Made by a program: the position numbers and the translations under genes. DNA of 64,000 nucleotides from Brucella intermedia LMG 3301 (GTDB taxonomy: Bacteria > Pseudomonadota > Alphaproteobacteria > Rhizobiales > Rhizobiaceae). Where the stretch lies: contig NZ_ACQA01000001.1 in the NCBI RefSeq assembly GCF_000182645.1, positions 1,240,001 to 1,304,000 on the forward strand, written 5' to 3'. This document shows, in pieces, positions 48,047-58,100 of the stretch (position 1 is the first letter of the stretch; every line of letters starts with the position of its first letter). The notes under the pieces are model-generated. The model was not told the DNA's origin and searched no databases. It saw only the letters and a list, made by a program, of their open reading frames with translations.

Positions 48047-48083
48047 TGCGCGGACGCCGGTTCAGGTAGTCCGCGCGTTTTTT
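48047..48083 (+). terminator. Terminator of glnBA
   Basis: GCGCGGAC and GTCCGCGC pair across an 11-base loop and are followed by GTTTTTTG on the plus strand, a few bases after the glnA stop. Confidence 0.85.
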
Positions 48084-48105
48084 GCCTTCTACCTAGGCCC
48101 CCCAA

Positions 48106-48137
48106 AAAAGAAACCCCGGCAACGCCGGGGTTTCTTT
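48106..48137. terminator. Terminator between glnA and the ATP12 gene
   Basis: AAACCCCGGC, a short AA loop and GCCGGGGTTT form a 10-bp stem flanked by A runs on one side and T-rich sequence on the other. It can serve the leftward ATP12 gene and also back up glnA termination. Confidence 0.85.
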
Positions 48138-48164
48138 GTTAGACCAATGCAATAGACATATTAT

Positions 48165-48947
48165 TTAAAGTGCTGCGAGCACGCGGGCAGCCATCATCAT
48201 TTCGATTTCACGGTTCCTGCGGCGCTCCACTGCTTCCGCATCGGCTCCCCAATGTTCGATGGTCCAATCCTCATCGATATGGGCCAGCTGCCAGCCTTGT
48301 TCCGCGGTTACTTCGCCTTTTGCTATAGCCAGTGCAATAATCGCTGACCCCGTCAGTGTCGTCATCGTATGCAGAGACGCCAGTGCGATTGGATCCTTGA
48401 AAGCAGACAGATGCACACCAAAGGCTGCTATGGCTTCACGCGGCTGCTCAATATGCATTACACCTTCGGCGAGCGAAAACCGTGCGCCAAGCCCTTCCAT
48501 CCAATCGATCAGCGGGTCCCATTGCTGCGTCTGCCGAGAAACGAGTTCCTGCGGACTGTCGGCGCGATAGCAAAGCATATCTGTACCCGCAAAACGTAGA
48601 ATATCCTCGAAAACCGCCTGCGGGTCCTGCGCAATTCCGTCGATTGCCGTATTGACCAAACGCGTTGCTGGCATTTTTCCGGGATCGATGACCTTTTCCT
48701 GAGCAGCAAATTCGTCCGCCACGATCACGGCAGCTGCCTTCGTCGGCAACCTCAGCAGGCTACGCGCTGGCGTCTTGACCGGACGACCGTCCAGATGGAC
48801 TGCAAAACCGCCTTCAACTTCGGCTACTTCTGCTTTCTCGTAGAATCGTTTGGGCAGCTGCGCCAGCATCTGCTTTTGCGCACGCACGATGGGGTTCTCG
48901 TCGGAAAGCTGCTTTCCCGCTTCAAGATCACTCAGAATATCACGCAT
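48165..48947 (-). CDS. ATP12-family F1-ATPase assembly chaperone
   Basis: A 260-residue protein. KRFYEKAEVAEVEGGFAVHL, then LDGRPVKTPARS, marks the N-terminus of the ATP12 family, and the C-terminal HTMTTLTGSAIIALAIAKGE is a second conserved block. ATP12 assists assembly of the F1 alpha subunit; in alphaproteobacteria it is linked to ATP synthase biogenesis. Start ATG 48947. It lies 47 bp after the HAD gene on the same strand. Confidence 0.88.
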   Translation of the reverse strand: MRDILSDLEAGKQLSDENPIVRAQKQMLAQLPKRFYEKAEVAEVEGGFAVHLDGRPVKTPARSLLRLPTKAAAVIVADEFAAQEKVIDPGKMPATRLVNTAIDGIAQDPQAVFEDILRFAGTDMLCYRADSPQELVSRQTQQWDPLIDWMEGLGARFSLAEGVMHIEQPREAIAAFGVHLSAFKDPIALASLHTMTTLTGSAIIALAIAKGEVTAEQGWQLAHIDEDWTIEHWGADAEAVERRRNREIEMMMAARVLAAL

Positions 48948-48994
48948 AGATTTATCCAGTTCTGTATCGCTGACTTGGCAGAACGTCTGAACAA

Positions 48995-49666
48995 CTAGAG
49001 GACCTGTTCGTCCATAGTCTGCAGCAATGCATGGAGTTCGGATGGCACTTCCAGAATATGATGAGCGCCAGCTTCGATCAGTCCCTGCCGGTGATGATAA
49101 CCCCACGAGACGCCTGCGGCCACAGCGCCCGCCGAGCGTGCCATCTGCATATCATAAACAGCATCGCCGATAACAATCGTTCGATTGGGTTCTATTCCCA
49201 TTTCAGCACAGGATTCAAGCACCATAGCCGGATGCGGCTTCGACGGGCAGTCATCGGCGGTACGTGTGACCACGAAATGGTGCCCTATACCGTGACGTTC
49301 GAAAACAGAGCGGACGCCGCGCTGGGACTTGCCGGTTACGATACCGAGCAGAAGGTCATCCCTCGCCCCAAGCTCGCCCAGGAGCGGAAGGATTCCCTCA
49401 TAGAGCGGCTCTGCGAAATCCGGCGCCTGTCGCAACATCACAAAGTTTTCCTTGTAACGTTGGGTCAGCCAGTGGACCTGCTCGTCCGGTTCCCGATTCA
49501 ACAGCTTCGCAATGGCAAGATGCAACGACAGGCCGATGATCGAATGCGTTTCCTCGATTGCAGGAGGTTCCAGACCAGCATCGGCAAAACTGGTTGCCAT
49601 GCATCTGTGAATGAAGTCGCCGCTGTCGACGAGCGTTCCGTCGCAATCGAAGAGTACAAGTTTCAT
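48995..49666 (-). CDS. HAD-family hydrolase (Gph/PpaX-like)
   Basis: A 223-residue HAD phosphatase. Motif I is LFDCDGTLVDSGDF, the middle motif is LGIVTGKSQRGV, the lysine is in CPSKPHPAMVLE and the last acidic motif is VIGDAVYDMQMA. ATG 49666 overlaps the stop of the EamA transporter gene by 4 bp, so the long frame extending upstream is not used. Substrate unknown. Confidence 0.88.
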   Translation of the reverse strand: MKLVLFDCDGTLVDSGDFIHRCMATSFADAGLEPPAIEETHSIIGLSLHLAIAKLLNREPDEQVHWLTQRYKENFVMLRQAPDFAEPLYEGILPLLGELGARDDLLLGIVTGKSQRGVRSVFERHGIGHHFVVTRTADDCPSKPHPAMVLESCAEMGIEPNRTIVIGDAVYDMQMARSAGAVAAGVSWGYHHRQGLIEAGAHHILEVPSELHALLQTMDEQVL

Positions 49667-50586
49667 CGGGCGTTGGATACCTTTGCCGGCTTGTTGATAA
49701 TCATCAGTCCGCAACCGATCAACGCGAGAGCCGCAAATATTTTCCAGCTCAATGGCTCGTTCAGGATGAGGCCGCTCAATAACACGCCGAAAGCAGGCGT
49801 GAGAAAGGCAAAATTTGAAAGTTTCGACACGGGGTATCGGCGTACCATCCAGAACCAGAGCGGATAGGTAAATGCCACAACGAATACCGCCTGAAACAGA
49901 AACGCTGATATGGACCAGACATCTGGGCTGCGAAGCAACGGGCCACTCAACGAAATGAACGGCAACGGCACCAGCGTCGCAATCACCAACTGGTAAAGAA
50001 GTGTCTTCTCCGGCGCTGTAAAGGCCAGCCGGGTCCGCTTGATGACCAGCGTGGTTAAACCCCACAACACACCAGACACCAGCGCTAGCATATCGCCATA
50101 TATTGCATGCGGTCCCGGCCTGCTGACATGATCGGAAAAGACCAGAAACACGCCCAGAAAGGCGATACACATGCCGATGAACGCACGAACAGACATGCGT
50201 TCGCCCAAAAGGAAATGACTGCCGATCGCGACCCAGAACGGCATGACATTCATCATGAGCGTTACACGTCCCACGCTTGTCAGCTCCATCGCCAGAAAAA
50301 TCAGGACGAACTCGGTGCCGAACAACAATCCGGCGGTTATTCCCGCCGCAAGCGTGCCATCACGCCTGAAAAGCGGGATACGGCGCCAACAACACCAGAC
50401 AAAGACACACATGCCGCCGAGCGCAGAACGTCCCGCCGCCATGAGCATAGGGTTAAAACCTTGATTGCCGATCTTGATGGCAACCTGATTAAGCCCCCAA
50501 CTGAACATGATGAACACGACCAGCATGATGGCCAGCCCATCGAACGAAACTCGTCCTTCGGACGATCCCCCCGCTTCGCCTGACAT
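49663..50586 (-). CDS. EamA/DMT-family transporter
   Basis: A 307-residue inner-membrane protein with about ten hydrophobic segments in two EamA repeats. FSWGLNQVAIKIGNQGFNPM marks the first repeat and SGVLWGLTTLVIKRTRL the second. DMT transporters export or import small metabolites such as amino acids or nucleosides; the substrate is not predictable. It starts 2 bp after the pseudouridine synthase stop and overlaps the HAD gene by 4 bp. Confidence 0.88.
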   Translation of the reverse strand: MSGEAGGSSEGRVSFDGLAIMLVVFIMFSWGLNQVAIKIGNQGFNPMLMAAGRSALGGMCVFVWCCWRRIPLFRRDGTLAAGITAGLLFGTEFVLIFLAMELTSVGRVTLMMNVMPFWVAIGSHFLLGERMSVRAFIGMCIAFLGVFLVFSDHVSRPGPHAIYGDMLALVSGVLWGLTTLVIKRTRLAFTAPEKTLLYQLVIATLVPLPFISLSGPLLRSPDVWSISAFLFQAVFVVAFTYPLWFWMVRRYPVSKLSNFAFLTPAFGVLLSGLILNEPLSWKIFAALALIGCGLMIINKPAKVSNAR

Positions 50587-50588
50587 TT

Positions 50589-51569
50589 TTAATCTTCCGC
50601 GCTTTCCTCGTCAAAGCCGAGCAGATTCCACGACTGCACCATGTGTGGCGGCAAAGGAGCCGTCACATCGATGATGCCGCCCGACGGGTTCGGAATGCGA
50701 ATGCGGCGTGCATGAAGATGCAGCCGTTTCTGAATCCCGCCCGGAAACTCCCAATTCTGGTCAGCTTCAAAATATTTTGGATCACCGATAATTGGATGAC
50801 CGATATAAGCGGCATGAACGCGCAACTGATGGGTTCTGCCGGTATAGGGTTCCATCTCGAGCCAGGTCAGGTTGTTCCCTGCCTTCTCAATGATGCGATA
50901 ATAAGAGACCGCATGATCAGAGTCCGGTTCGCCATGCTGGCAGACACGCATCTTGTCACCGTCGGGCGTCTGATCCTTGACCAGCCACGTGGAAATTTTG
51001 TCCTCGCGCTTGCGTGGAACACCTTTTACCAAGGCCCAATAGGTCTTCTTGGTATCGCGCTCGCGAAAAGCGGCGGTTAACGCTTGTGCCGCGCCGCGGG
51101 TGCGCGCCACGACCAGCACACCCGACGTGTCACGGTCGATGCGGTGCACAAGACGCGGCTTTTCGCCCTTTTTGTTGCGCCACGCCTCCAGCATACCGTC
51201 GATATGTCGCGTTACGCCGGACCCGCCCTGCACAGCGAGACCTGCCGGCTTGTTGAAAACATACACTTTCGGGTCTTCGTACAGAAGCATCTGCGAAAGC
51301 ACATCACCGTCCTGCTGGCTGCGGATTGTTCGCGCCGTAACCGGTCCAGTGGCTTTTTCATCGACGCCGAGCGGCGGAATGCGAACAGTCTGCCCGGCTT
51401 GAACACGTGTATCCGCCTTTGCCCGGGAGCCGTCGATACGGATCTGGCCGGACCGCAGAAGTTTTTGCAGGTGACCGAAACCCAGGCCTGGATAATGGAC
51501 CTTGAACCAGCGGTCGAGCCGCATGCCCGCCTCGCCTGTATCCACAATCTTCTGTTCAACGACTGCCAT
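50589..51569 (-). CDS. RluA/RluC-family 23S rRNA pseudouridine synthase
   Basis: A 326-residue enzyme. An N-terminal S4 RNA-binding domain (RLDRWFKVHYPGLGFGHLQK) is followed by the catalytic domain with RLVHRIDRDTSGVLV, where the Asp attacks uridine. The late motif MEPYTGRTHQLRVH is typical. It is closest in build to RluC, which modifies 23S rRNA at three uridines, but the target is inferred. First gene of a cluster with the EamA, HAD and ATP12 genes. Confidence 0.9.
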   Translation of the reverse strand: MAVVEQKIVDTGEAGMRLDRWFKVHYPGLGFGHLQKLLRSGQIRIDGSRAKADTRVQAGQTVRIPPLGVDEKATGPVTARTIRSQQDGDVLSQMLLYEDPKVYVFNKPAGLAVQGGSGVTRHIDGMLEAWRNKKGEKPRLVHRIDRDTSGVLVVARTRGAAQALTAAFRERDTKKTYWALVKGVPRKREDKISTWLVKDQTPDGDKMRVCQHGEPDSDHAVSYYRIIEKAGNNLTWLEMEPYTGRTHQLRVHAAYIGHPIIGDPKYFEADQNWEFPGGIQKRLHLHARRIRIPNPSGGIIDVTAPLPPHMVQSWNLLGFDEESAED

Positions 51570-51880
51570 GGAGAAACCCGATCAACTCTTCCTAATACGG
51601 CGCGTACTAGCCCGCCGGTCATTTAGTCATCTCAATAGACGCGAGTTTCGCGGATTGCTAGGCGGAATTCCCGAAAACCGAAATTGGCTGCTTTGAAGGA
51701 AACCAGTTCTCTTTCTCCAAAGAGTTTGACTTCCACACATAAACTTCACGCTCGGTTACATACGTTTTTAATTTATGGTCGGTCTTGACACCCAATCGCC
51801 ACTTCTTGTCGCCATCTGATATTGATAGAACAAGCGGGCTATACCATTTAGCCCGTGAATACACGAGCGGGAGTGCGAAA
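51570..51880. promoter_or_regulatory. Divergent intergenic region rluC-like / ndvA
   Basis: The 311 bp carry the ndvA promoter and the promoter of the leftward cluster. A minus-strand TTG-started frame of 78 codons (51658-51894) overlaps the ndvA start and lacks a ribosome site; I do not call it. No operator is visible. Confidence 0.35.
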
Positions 51881-53674
51881 GTGTCATTGCTCAAAATCTA
51901 CTGGCGAGCCATGGAATATCTTGCGGTTGAGAAGGCTGCAACGATAACCATGTGCGTGGCCAGCGTCCTGGTTGCCCTGGTCACACTTGCCGAACCAATT
52001 CTGTTCGGCCGGGTCATTCAGGCTATCTCCGACAAGGGTGACATTTTCTCGCCCTTGGCGATGTGGGCTGCACTCGGCGGCTTCAACATTGTTGCCGCCG
52101 TCTTTGTGGCCCGTGGCGCAGACCGTCTCGCACACCGCCGCCGTCTGGGCGTGATGATCGATTCCTATGAACGTCTCATCACGATGCCGCTTTCGTGGCA
52201 CCAGAAGCGCGGCACGTCCAACGCGCTCCATACGCTGATCCGCGCAACGGACTCGCTTTTCACCCTCTGGCTCGAATTCATGCGCCAGCATCTGACGACA
52301 ATCGTTGCTCTGGCGACGCTTATTCCTGTCGCGATGAACATGGATATGCGCATGTCGCTGGTGCTTATCGTGCTCGGCGTCATCTATGTGATGATCGGGC
52401 AGTTGGTCATGCGCAAGACCAAGGACGGCCAGACAGCTGTCGAAAAGCACCACCACAAGCTTTTCGAGCATGTCAGCGATACGATCAGCAACGTCTCGGT
52501 CGTGCAGAGCTACAACCGTATCGCGTCGGAAACGCAATCCCTGCGCAATTATGCCAAGAATCTCGAGAAGGCGCAGTTTCCGGTTCTCAACTGGTGGGCA
52601 CTTGCCAGCGGCCTGAACCGGATGGCCTCGACCTTCTCGATGGTGGTTGTCCTCGTCCTGGGCGCCTACTTCGTCACCAAGGGTCAGATGCGCGTCGGCG
52701 ACGTGATCGCCTTTATCGGTTTTGCGCAGCTGATGATCGGCCGTCTCGATCAGATCAGCGCCTTCATCAATCAGACCGTAACCGCACGCGCCAAGCTTGA
52801 AGAATTCTTCCAGATGGAAGATGCGACTGCTGACCGTCAGGAACCGCAGGACGTTTCGGACCTCGCCGACGTCAAGGGCGACATCGTTTTCGACAACGTT
52901 ACCTTCGAGTTTCCGAACTCCGGTCAGGGCGTCTATGACGTGTCTTTCGAGATAAAGCCGGGGCAGACGGTGGCTATTGTCGGCCCGACCGGCGCGGGCA
53001 AGACCACGCTCATCAATCTGCTGCAACGGGTCTTCGATCCGGCAGCCGGTCGCATCACCATCGATGGAACCGATACGCGTACCGTCAGCCGTCGCTCCCT
53101 GCGTCATGCTATTGCGACGGTCTTTCAGGACGCCGGACTGTTCAATCGCTCTGTGGAAGAGAATATCCGCGTTGGGCGTGAAGACGCCACATCTGAAGAA
53201 GTGCACGCTGCCGCTCGCGCTGCTGCCGCCCACGACTTCATTCTGGCCAAGAGCGATGGCTACGATACCGTTGTCGGCGAACGTGGCTCGCAGCTTTCAG
53301 GCGGCGAACGCCAGCGTCTCGCGATTGCGCGTGCTATCCTGAAGGATTCGCCCATCCTCGTTCTTGACGAAGCCACCAGTGCGCTTGACGTCGAAACCGA
53401 AGAGAAGGTGAAACAGGCGGTGGACGATCTGAGCCATGACCGTACGACCTTCATCATCGCGCACCGTCTTTCGACGGTTCGCTCGGCCGATCTGGTCCTG
53501 TTCATGGACAAGGGACATCTGGTTGAAAGCGGCAGCTTCGATGAGCTTGCCGCACGCGGCGGTCGCTTCACCGACCTTCTGCGCGCTGGTGGTCTCAAGC
53601 TTGAAGACAAGGCTACCAAAGTCATCGAAGGTAGCAACGTCATGCCTTTCCCGACCAAAGGCGCAGTTGGCTAA
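51881..53674 (+). CDS. ndvA: Cyclic beta-1,2-glucan ABC exporter NdvA/ChvA
   Basis: A 597-residue half-transporter: six membrane helices, then an ATPase with Walker A GPTGAGKTTLINLL, signature SQLSGGERQRLAIARA and Walker B ILVLDEATSALDVE. The sequence follows Brucella/rhizobial NdvA closely (for example SWHQKRGTSNALHTLIRATD). It exports cyclic beta-1,2-glucan to the periplasm, needed for osmotic adaptation and host interaction. The start is GTG 51881 with GGGAG upstream, giving the family's usual N-terminus; an in-frame extension upstream is not used. Confidence 0.96.
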   Translation: MSLLKIYWRAMEYLAVEKAATITMCVASVLVALVTLAEPILFGRVIQAISDKGDIFSPLAMWAALGGFNIVAAVFVARGADRLAHRRRLGVMIDSYERLITMPLSWHQKRGTSNALHTLIRATDSLFTLWLEFMRQHLTTIVALATLIPVAMNMDMRMSLVLIVLGVIYVMIGQLVMRKTKDGQTAVEKHHHKLFEHVSDTISNVSVVQSYNRIASETQSLRNYAKNLEKAQFPVLNWWALASGLNRMASTFSMVVVLVLGAYFVTKGQMRVGDVIAFIGFAQLMIGRLDQISAFINQTVTARAKLEEFFQMEDATADRQEPQDVSDLADVKGDIVFDNVTFEFPNSGQGVYDVSFEIKPGQTVAIVGPTGAGKTTLINLLQRVFDPAAGRITIDGTDTRTVSRRSLRHAIATVFQDAGLFNRSVEENIRVGREDATSEEVHAAARAAAAHDFILAKSDGYDTVVGERGSQLSGGERQRLAIARAILKDSPILVLDEATSALDVETEEKVKQAVDDLSHDRTTFIIAHRLSTVRSADLVLFMDKGHLVESGSFDELAARGGRFTDLLRAGGLKLEDKATKVIEGSNVMPFPTKGAVG

Positions 53675-53694
53675 AATCAGACATGTTGCAAGCG

Positions 53695-53733
53695 AAAAGC
53701 CCGCGGTGATCTCATCGCGGGCTTTTGCTTTTT
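53695..53733. terminator. Terminator between ndvA and the MBL gene
   Basis: AAAAGCCCGCG and CGCGGGCTTTT form an 11-bp stem across a 10-base loop, followed by GCTTTTT on the plus strand. It is bidirectional in the convergent gap. Confidence 0.85.
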
Positions 53734-53749
53734 ACCAACACGCCTGAAT

Positions 53750-54574
53750 TTAAAGCGGCACCTCGAAGCGGAGTCCATCATATCCGGGCTCCACATTGTC
53801 CGGTGTCTCACGCAAGACGGTTTCATAATCGAGCGGAACATGCATATGCGTGAGAACGGCGCGCTTGGGCGCCAGCTTCTCAATCCATTCGAGCGCCTCG
53901 CTGAGTGAGAAATGGCTCGGATGCGGGCGGTATTGCAATGCATCGATTATAAGGACATCGGCTCCGCCCAAATAGTTGAGGCTTTGCTCGGGAAACGCGC
54001 TCACATCGGTGCAATAGACCACCGAACCAATGCGAAATCCGAGCGACTCGATATCGCCGTGCATCTGGCTGAATGGCTCAAAACGAATTGCACCGCCGGC
54101 CCCCGATATTGAAAACGGGGTTTCGGGGGCAATATCGTGCATGCTGAGGATCGGCGGATAGCTCGATCCGGCAGGTGTCTCAAAACAATAGCCGAAGGCC
54201 TCGAAGAGCCGATTACGCGTCAGCCGATTGGCATAAACATCCATCAGACGACGATTTTCGACGACGTAGGTGCGAAGATCGTCGATTCCATGAATATGGT
54301 CCGCATGCGGGTGGGTGTAGACAGCCGCATCGAGGCTGTGTGCGCCCGCATCGATCATCTGGGCGCGGAAATCCGGGCCCGTATCGATCACAACCGTTGT
54401 GCTCTTGCCGTCAATGTCAAACCGCTCAACCAGAAGCGATGCACGACGACGCCTGTTCTTTGGGTTCTGGGGATCGCAACTGCCCCAATCGCCATTGATA
54501 CGTGGGACGCCGGGAGAAGAGCCGCACCCCAGAAGCGTAAAGCGCAGGCAGTTTCGGGGAAAATTCACGCTCAT
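53750..54574 (-). CDS. MBL-fold metallohydrolase (PhnP-like phosphodiesterase family)
   Basis: A 274-residue metallo-beta-lactamase fold protein. LLGCGSSPGVPRINGDWG opens the family, and the metal site THPHADHIHGIDDLR is followed by later ligands in YCTDVS and LTHMH. Family members resemble phosphodiesterases such as PhnP; the substrate is unknown. It overlaps the tatD gene by 4 bp, as is common in alphaproteobacteria, in the order metG-tatD-MBL. Confidence 0.88.
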   Translation of the reverse strand: MSVNFPRNCLRFTLLGCGSSPGVPRINGDWGSCDPQNPKNRRRRASLLVERFDIDGKSTTVVIDTGPDFRAQMIDAGAHSLDAAVYTHPHADHIHGIDDLRTYVVENRRLMDVYANRLTRNRLFEAFGYCFETPAGSSYPPILSMHDIAPETPFSISGAGGAIRFEPFSQMHGDIESLGFRIGSVVYCTDVSAFPEQSLNYLGGADVLIIDALQYRPHPSHFSLSEALEWIEKLAPKRAVLTHMHVPLDYETVLRETPDNVEPGYDGLRFEVPL

Positions 54575-55365
54575 TTTTCCTCTGAGGGCCGAGGCATCTT
54601 GGAAAACAGCCTGAACACGTTATCACTCGTGATACGCGCAACCTCGTCATTGCTCACGCCAATCGTTTCGGCCAACACGGCGGCCGTATGTTGAACGAAA
54701 GACGGCTCATTGCGCTTGCCGCGATGCGGCAACGGGGCAAGGAACGGCGCATCTGTTTCCACCAGCAGGCGATCACGCGGAACGATGGATGCTATTTCTC
54801 GGATTTCCGGCGAGTTCTTGAATGTCAAAATGCCGGAAAAGGAAATATAGCCGCCCAGTTCAATCCCTTTTTCAGCCAGCGCTCGTCCGGAAGAAAAACA
54901 ATGGAGAATGAACGGAAAAGTACCCTTCTCCGTCTCCTGCTCAAGGATTTCAGCCATATCGTCGTCTGCACTGCGTGCATGTATAACAAGTGGCAACTGG
55001 GTCCGACGTGCGGCTTCGATGTGAACGAGAAAACCTTGACGCTGCGCTGCCGGCGGAGCGTAGTCGTAGTGATAATCGAGACCTGCTTCGCCTATGGCGA
55101 CAACCTTCGGATGTTCCGCAAGGCGCACGAGATCGTCAGCCGTAATGTCCAGTTCTTCATGCGCATTGTTCGGATGGGTACCGACGGAACAATAGACGGA
55201 CTCATAGGCTTCCGCGACGGCACGGATCGTATCGAATTTCCTGACCCGCGTGGAAATCGTCACCATGCGCTTGATCCCGGCATCGAGCGCGCGCTGCACA
55301 ACGGCATCGCGCTCCGGCTCGAAATCGGCAAAGTCGAGATGACAATGGCTATCGACAAGCATCAT
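54571..55365 (-). CDS. TatD-family metal-dependent deoxyribonuclease
   Basis: A 264-residue TIM-barrel hydrolase. Metal ligands are in SHCHLD, GEAGLDYH, VIHARSADDD, ILHCFSSG and VETDAPFLAP, the full TatD set. Members are 3'-5' DNases implicated in DNA repair or turnover. ATG 55365 (or ATG 55362). It starts 11 bp after metG and overlaps the MBL gene. Confidence 0.93.
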   Translation of the reverse strand: MMLVDSHCHLDFADFEPERDAVVQRALDAGIKRMVTISTRVRKFDTIRAVAEAYESVYCSVGTHPNNAHEELDITADDLVRLAEHPKVVAIGEAGLDYHYDYAPPAAQRQGFLVHIEAARRTQLPLVIHARSADDDMAEILEQETEKGTFPFILHCFSSGRALAEKGIELGGYISFSGILTFKNSPEIREIASIVPRDRLLVETDAPFLAPLPHRGKRNEPSFVQHTAAVLAETIGVSNDEVARITSDNVFRLFSKMPRPSEEK

Positions 55366-55376
55366 CGAACTCAGTT

Positions 55377-56918
55377 CTACTCTTCTGTTTCCACATAACG
55401 CGGGAATACCGGCTGCGGAGCTGGCAGATCGGTACCGCCGACAAGTTGGCTTGCCGTAACGTCAGAGAACTGACGCTTGTCGGCAGGAATTGCCAATATG
55501 TCTAGGAGCTTTTCAGCCGACTGCGGAATGAACGGCTGTACCATGATGCCGACACGACGGATCACTTCCGCGGTCACATAAAGGACGGTTCCCATACGCG
55601 CCGGATCGGTCTTGCGCAATGCCCAGGGCTCCTGCCCCGCAAAATAGCGGTTTGCTTCGGCAACGACAGCGAAGATCCCACCGAGCGCCAGATGCAGCGC
55701 CTGATCGTCCATTGCCTTGCGCGCGGTATCCAGCGCTGCCTCGGCCTGATCCAGAATAGCTTTATCAGCTTCCGAGAATTCACCTGGAACCGGGACTTTG
55801 CCTTCGCAATTCTTGGCGATCATCGACAGCGAGCGCTGGGCAAGATTGCCGAGATCATTCGCCAGGTCGGCATTGGTGCGATTGACAATAGCGTCATGGC
55901 TGTAGCTGCCGTCCTGACCAAACGGTACTTCGCGCATCAGGAAGTAGCGCAACTGATCGAGCCCATAGCGCTCAACGAGACCGAACGGATCGATCACGTT
56001 ACCGAGCGACTTCGACATTTTCTCGCCGCGATTGAACAGGAAGCCATGTGCAAAAACCCGCTTCGGCAACGGAATACCAGCCGACATCAGGAATGCGGGC
56101 CAATAGACAGCATGGAAGCGAGAGATGTCCTTGCCGATGATGTGCGCATCGGCAGGCCAATAGCCCCATTTACCGTCCGTAGTGTCCGGATAGCCGAGGG
56201 CCGTGATGTAGTTTGTCAGGGCGTCGACCCAGACATACATGACATGCTTTTCGTCACCCGGCACCGGAATGCCCCAATCGAAGGTCGTGCGGGAAATCGA
56301 CAGGTCCTTCAGCCCGGACTTGACGAAGCTCACGATCTCATTGCGACGTTCCGCAGGCATGATGAAGCCGGGGTTTTGCTCGTAAAGATCGAGCAGCCTG
56401 TCCTGATAGGATGAGAGACGGAAGAAATAGCTTTCCTCCTCAACCCACTCGACAGGCGTCCCCTGCGGGCCGTAACGAACGCCGTCCTCGCGAACTTCTG
56501 TTTCCTCTTCACCGTAATAGGCCTCGTCACGCACCGAATACCAACCGGCATATCCACCCTTGTAGATATCGCCATTATCAGCCATTGCTTTCCAGATAGC
56601 CTGGCTGGCCTTGTAGTGGCGCTCTTCCGAAGTGCGAATATAATCGTCATTGGAGCTGTTCAGCACGTCTGCCATCTGCCGGAACGCAGCCGTATTGCGG
56701 TCGGCAAGCTCGCGCGGCGTGATGCCTTCCTTGCGCGCGCTCTGCAGCATCTTGATGCCGTGTTCGTCCGTACCGGTCAGAAAGAAAACATCCTTGCCGT
56801 TCAGTCGCTGAAAACGTGCCATCGCATCGGTCGCGATCAGTTCATACGCGTGACCGATGTGTGGCTTTCCGTTGGGATAAGCAATCGCGGTGGTGATGTA
56901 ATATTTTTCGCGGCTCAT
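55377..56918 (-). CDS. metG: Methionyl-tRNA synthetase
   Basis: A 513-residue class I synthetase. The HIGH motif is [11 protein letters not shown] and the KMSKS motif is [11 protein letters not shown]. The region where many MetRS proteins have a zinc knuckle reads [15 protein letters not shown] with no cysteine pair, so this is the zinc-less type. It also lacks the C-terminal Trbp111-like dimer domain. Start ATG 56918; the upstream extension lacks support. It is 105 bp after holB. Confidence 0.96.
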   Translation of the reverse strand: MSREKYYITTAIAYPNGKPHIGHAYELIATDAMARFQRLNGKDVFFLTGTDEHGIKMLQSARKEGITPRELADRNTAAFRQMADVLNSSNDDYIRTSEERHYKASQAIWKAMADNGDIYKGGYAGWYSVRDEAYYGEEETEVREDGVRYGPQGTPVEWVEEESYFFRLSSYQDRLLDLYEQNPGFIMPAERRNEIVSFVKSGLKDLSISRTTFDWGIPVPGDEKHVMYVWVDALTNYITALGYPDTTDGKWGYWPADAHIIGKDISRFHAVYWPAFLMSAGIPLPKRVFAHGFLFNRGEKMSKSLGNVIDPFGLVERYGLDQLRYFLMREVPFGQDGSYSHDAIVNRTNADLANDLGNLAQRSLSMIAKNCEGKVPVPGEFSEADKAILDQAEAALDTARKAMDDQALHLALGGIFAVVAEANRYFAGQEPWALRKTDPARMGTVLYVTAEVIRRVGIMVQPFIPQSAEKLLDILAIPADKRQFSDVTASQLVGGTDLPAPQPVFPRYVETEE

Positions 56919-57023
56919 TATGGACCCGGTCTTTCGATGTTTGGAAGCGCGCACTCTGAACAAAACAAGGCACACGCGGAAGAAAATTCGTCAGCGGTGA
57001 CATAACGCATGTCAGCGGCCATG

Positions 57024-58100
57024 TCACGCAAGTGGAGGCAGACCGGAACGAAAAGCGCGATGAGTTTTTTCCAGAAGGATTACCACAGCTTGCCGACGGT
57101 CGAGATTGTAGGTTTCGGCATCCACGGTTTCGCGTGACAGATCGCTCCAGAATCGCGACCAGCGGTCTGCATCATGCAGTTGCCCGGCCTCGGCGCGACG
57201 CCGAGCTTCCATTGCAACCCGCCCCAGCAGGTGGTCGCGAAACAGCTCATACTGAACTTCCGACTCACGGCCATTCAATATGCCGCCAAGCGCCTGTGCT
57301 TTCGGCAGATCGAAATTCTGTCCTTCAAGAAGGGTGTCGACCGTGTCGGAGATTTCGATACCGCCATTTGCCACCAGCAAAAGTGCCTTGCGCACACTGC
57401 CTTCCGATCGCTGGAGCAGCGTTTGCGTTACCCTACCAGCCTCCATTCCGACACCAGGACCGACATGAGACAAGGCGTCCGTAAGCGCCTTATCGTCAAG
57501 CGGCTTGAAACCAATGCTCTGGCAGCGCGACCGGATTGTCGGGAGCAAGCGTCCAGACGAGTGGGAAATGAGGATAAAGAGCGCCCGTGCGGGAGGCTCT
57601 TCCAGCGTTTTCAACAAAGCGTTGGCGGCATTGCGGTTCATATCGTCGGCTGGATCGACAATAACGATGCGCCAGGCGTGGTCCGATGCCGTTCTGGTCA
57701 GAAAATGCGTGACACGGCGAATTTCCTCCACGGGGATGCCGGTTTTGAACTTTCCGGTCTTCTGATCGAACGGACGGTTGATATGCAGGACAGCCGGATG
57801 CATGCCGCCCGCAATCTGACGCCAGAGCGGTCTTGCAAAATCCGGAGCGGTAATATGTTCTGGCGCCTGTCCATTGTTGCCATGCGCCAGCATATGGCCT
57901 GCGAGGTGAAAGGCGAGCGTTGCCTTGCCGATGCCCTGCGCACCTTCAAAGAGCAGCGCGTGATGCATGCGCCCCTCACGATAGGCTTGAGCCAGAAAAT
58001 CACTGATCTCGCGGTGTCCGGAAACATAATCGCTCGCGGATGGCTCAGGCACACCCTCAATCGAATCGTGAGCTTTAGGGACGTCGAGTTCCTCGATCAC
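57024..58100 (-). CDS. holB: DNA polymerase III delta' subunit
   Basis: A 358-residue clamp-loader subunit. [17 protein letters not shown] is the P-loop position with Ala for Ser/Thr, as in delta' proteins that do not hydrolyse [23 protein letters not shown], then [16 protein letters not shown], is the AAA+ core. The GTG start at 58100 overlaps the tmk stop (GTGA). It works with delta and tau/gamma to load the sliding clamp. Confidence 0.93.
   Translation of the reverse strand: MIEELDVPKAHDSIEGVPEPSASDYVSGHREISDFLAQAYREGRMHHALLFEGAQGIGKATLAFHLAGHMLAHGNNGQAPEHITAPDFARPLWRQIAGGMHPAVLHINRPFDQKTGKFKTGIPVEEIRRVTHFLTRTASDHAWRIVIVDPADDMNRNAANALLKTLEEPPARALFILISHSSGRLLPTIRSRCQSIGFKPLDDKALTDALSHVGPGVGMEAGRVTQTLLQRSEGSVRKALLLVANGGIEISDTVDTLLEGQNFDLPKAQALGGILNGRESEVQYELFRDHLLGRVAMEARRRAEAGQLHDADRWSRFWSDLSRETVDAETYNLDRRQAVVILLEKTHRAFRSGLPPLA

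Noticed and set aside
51658..51894. A 78-codon minus-strand frame over the ndvA start
   Set aside because: It begins with TTG, has no ribosome site, overlaps the ndvA translation start and shows no known motif.
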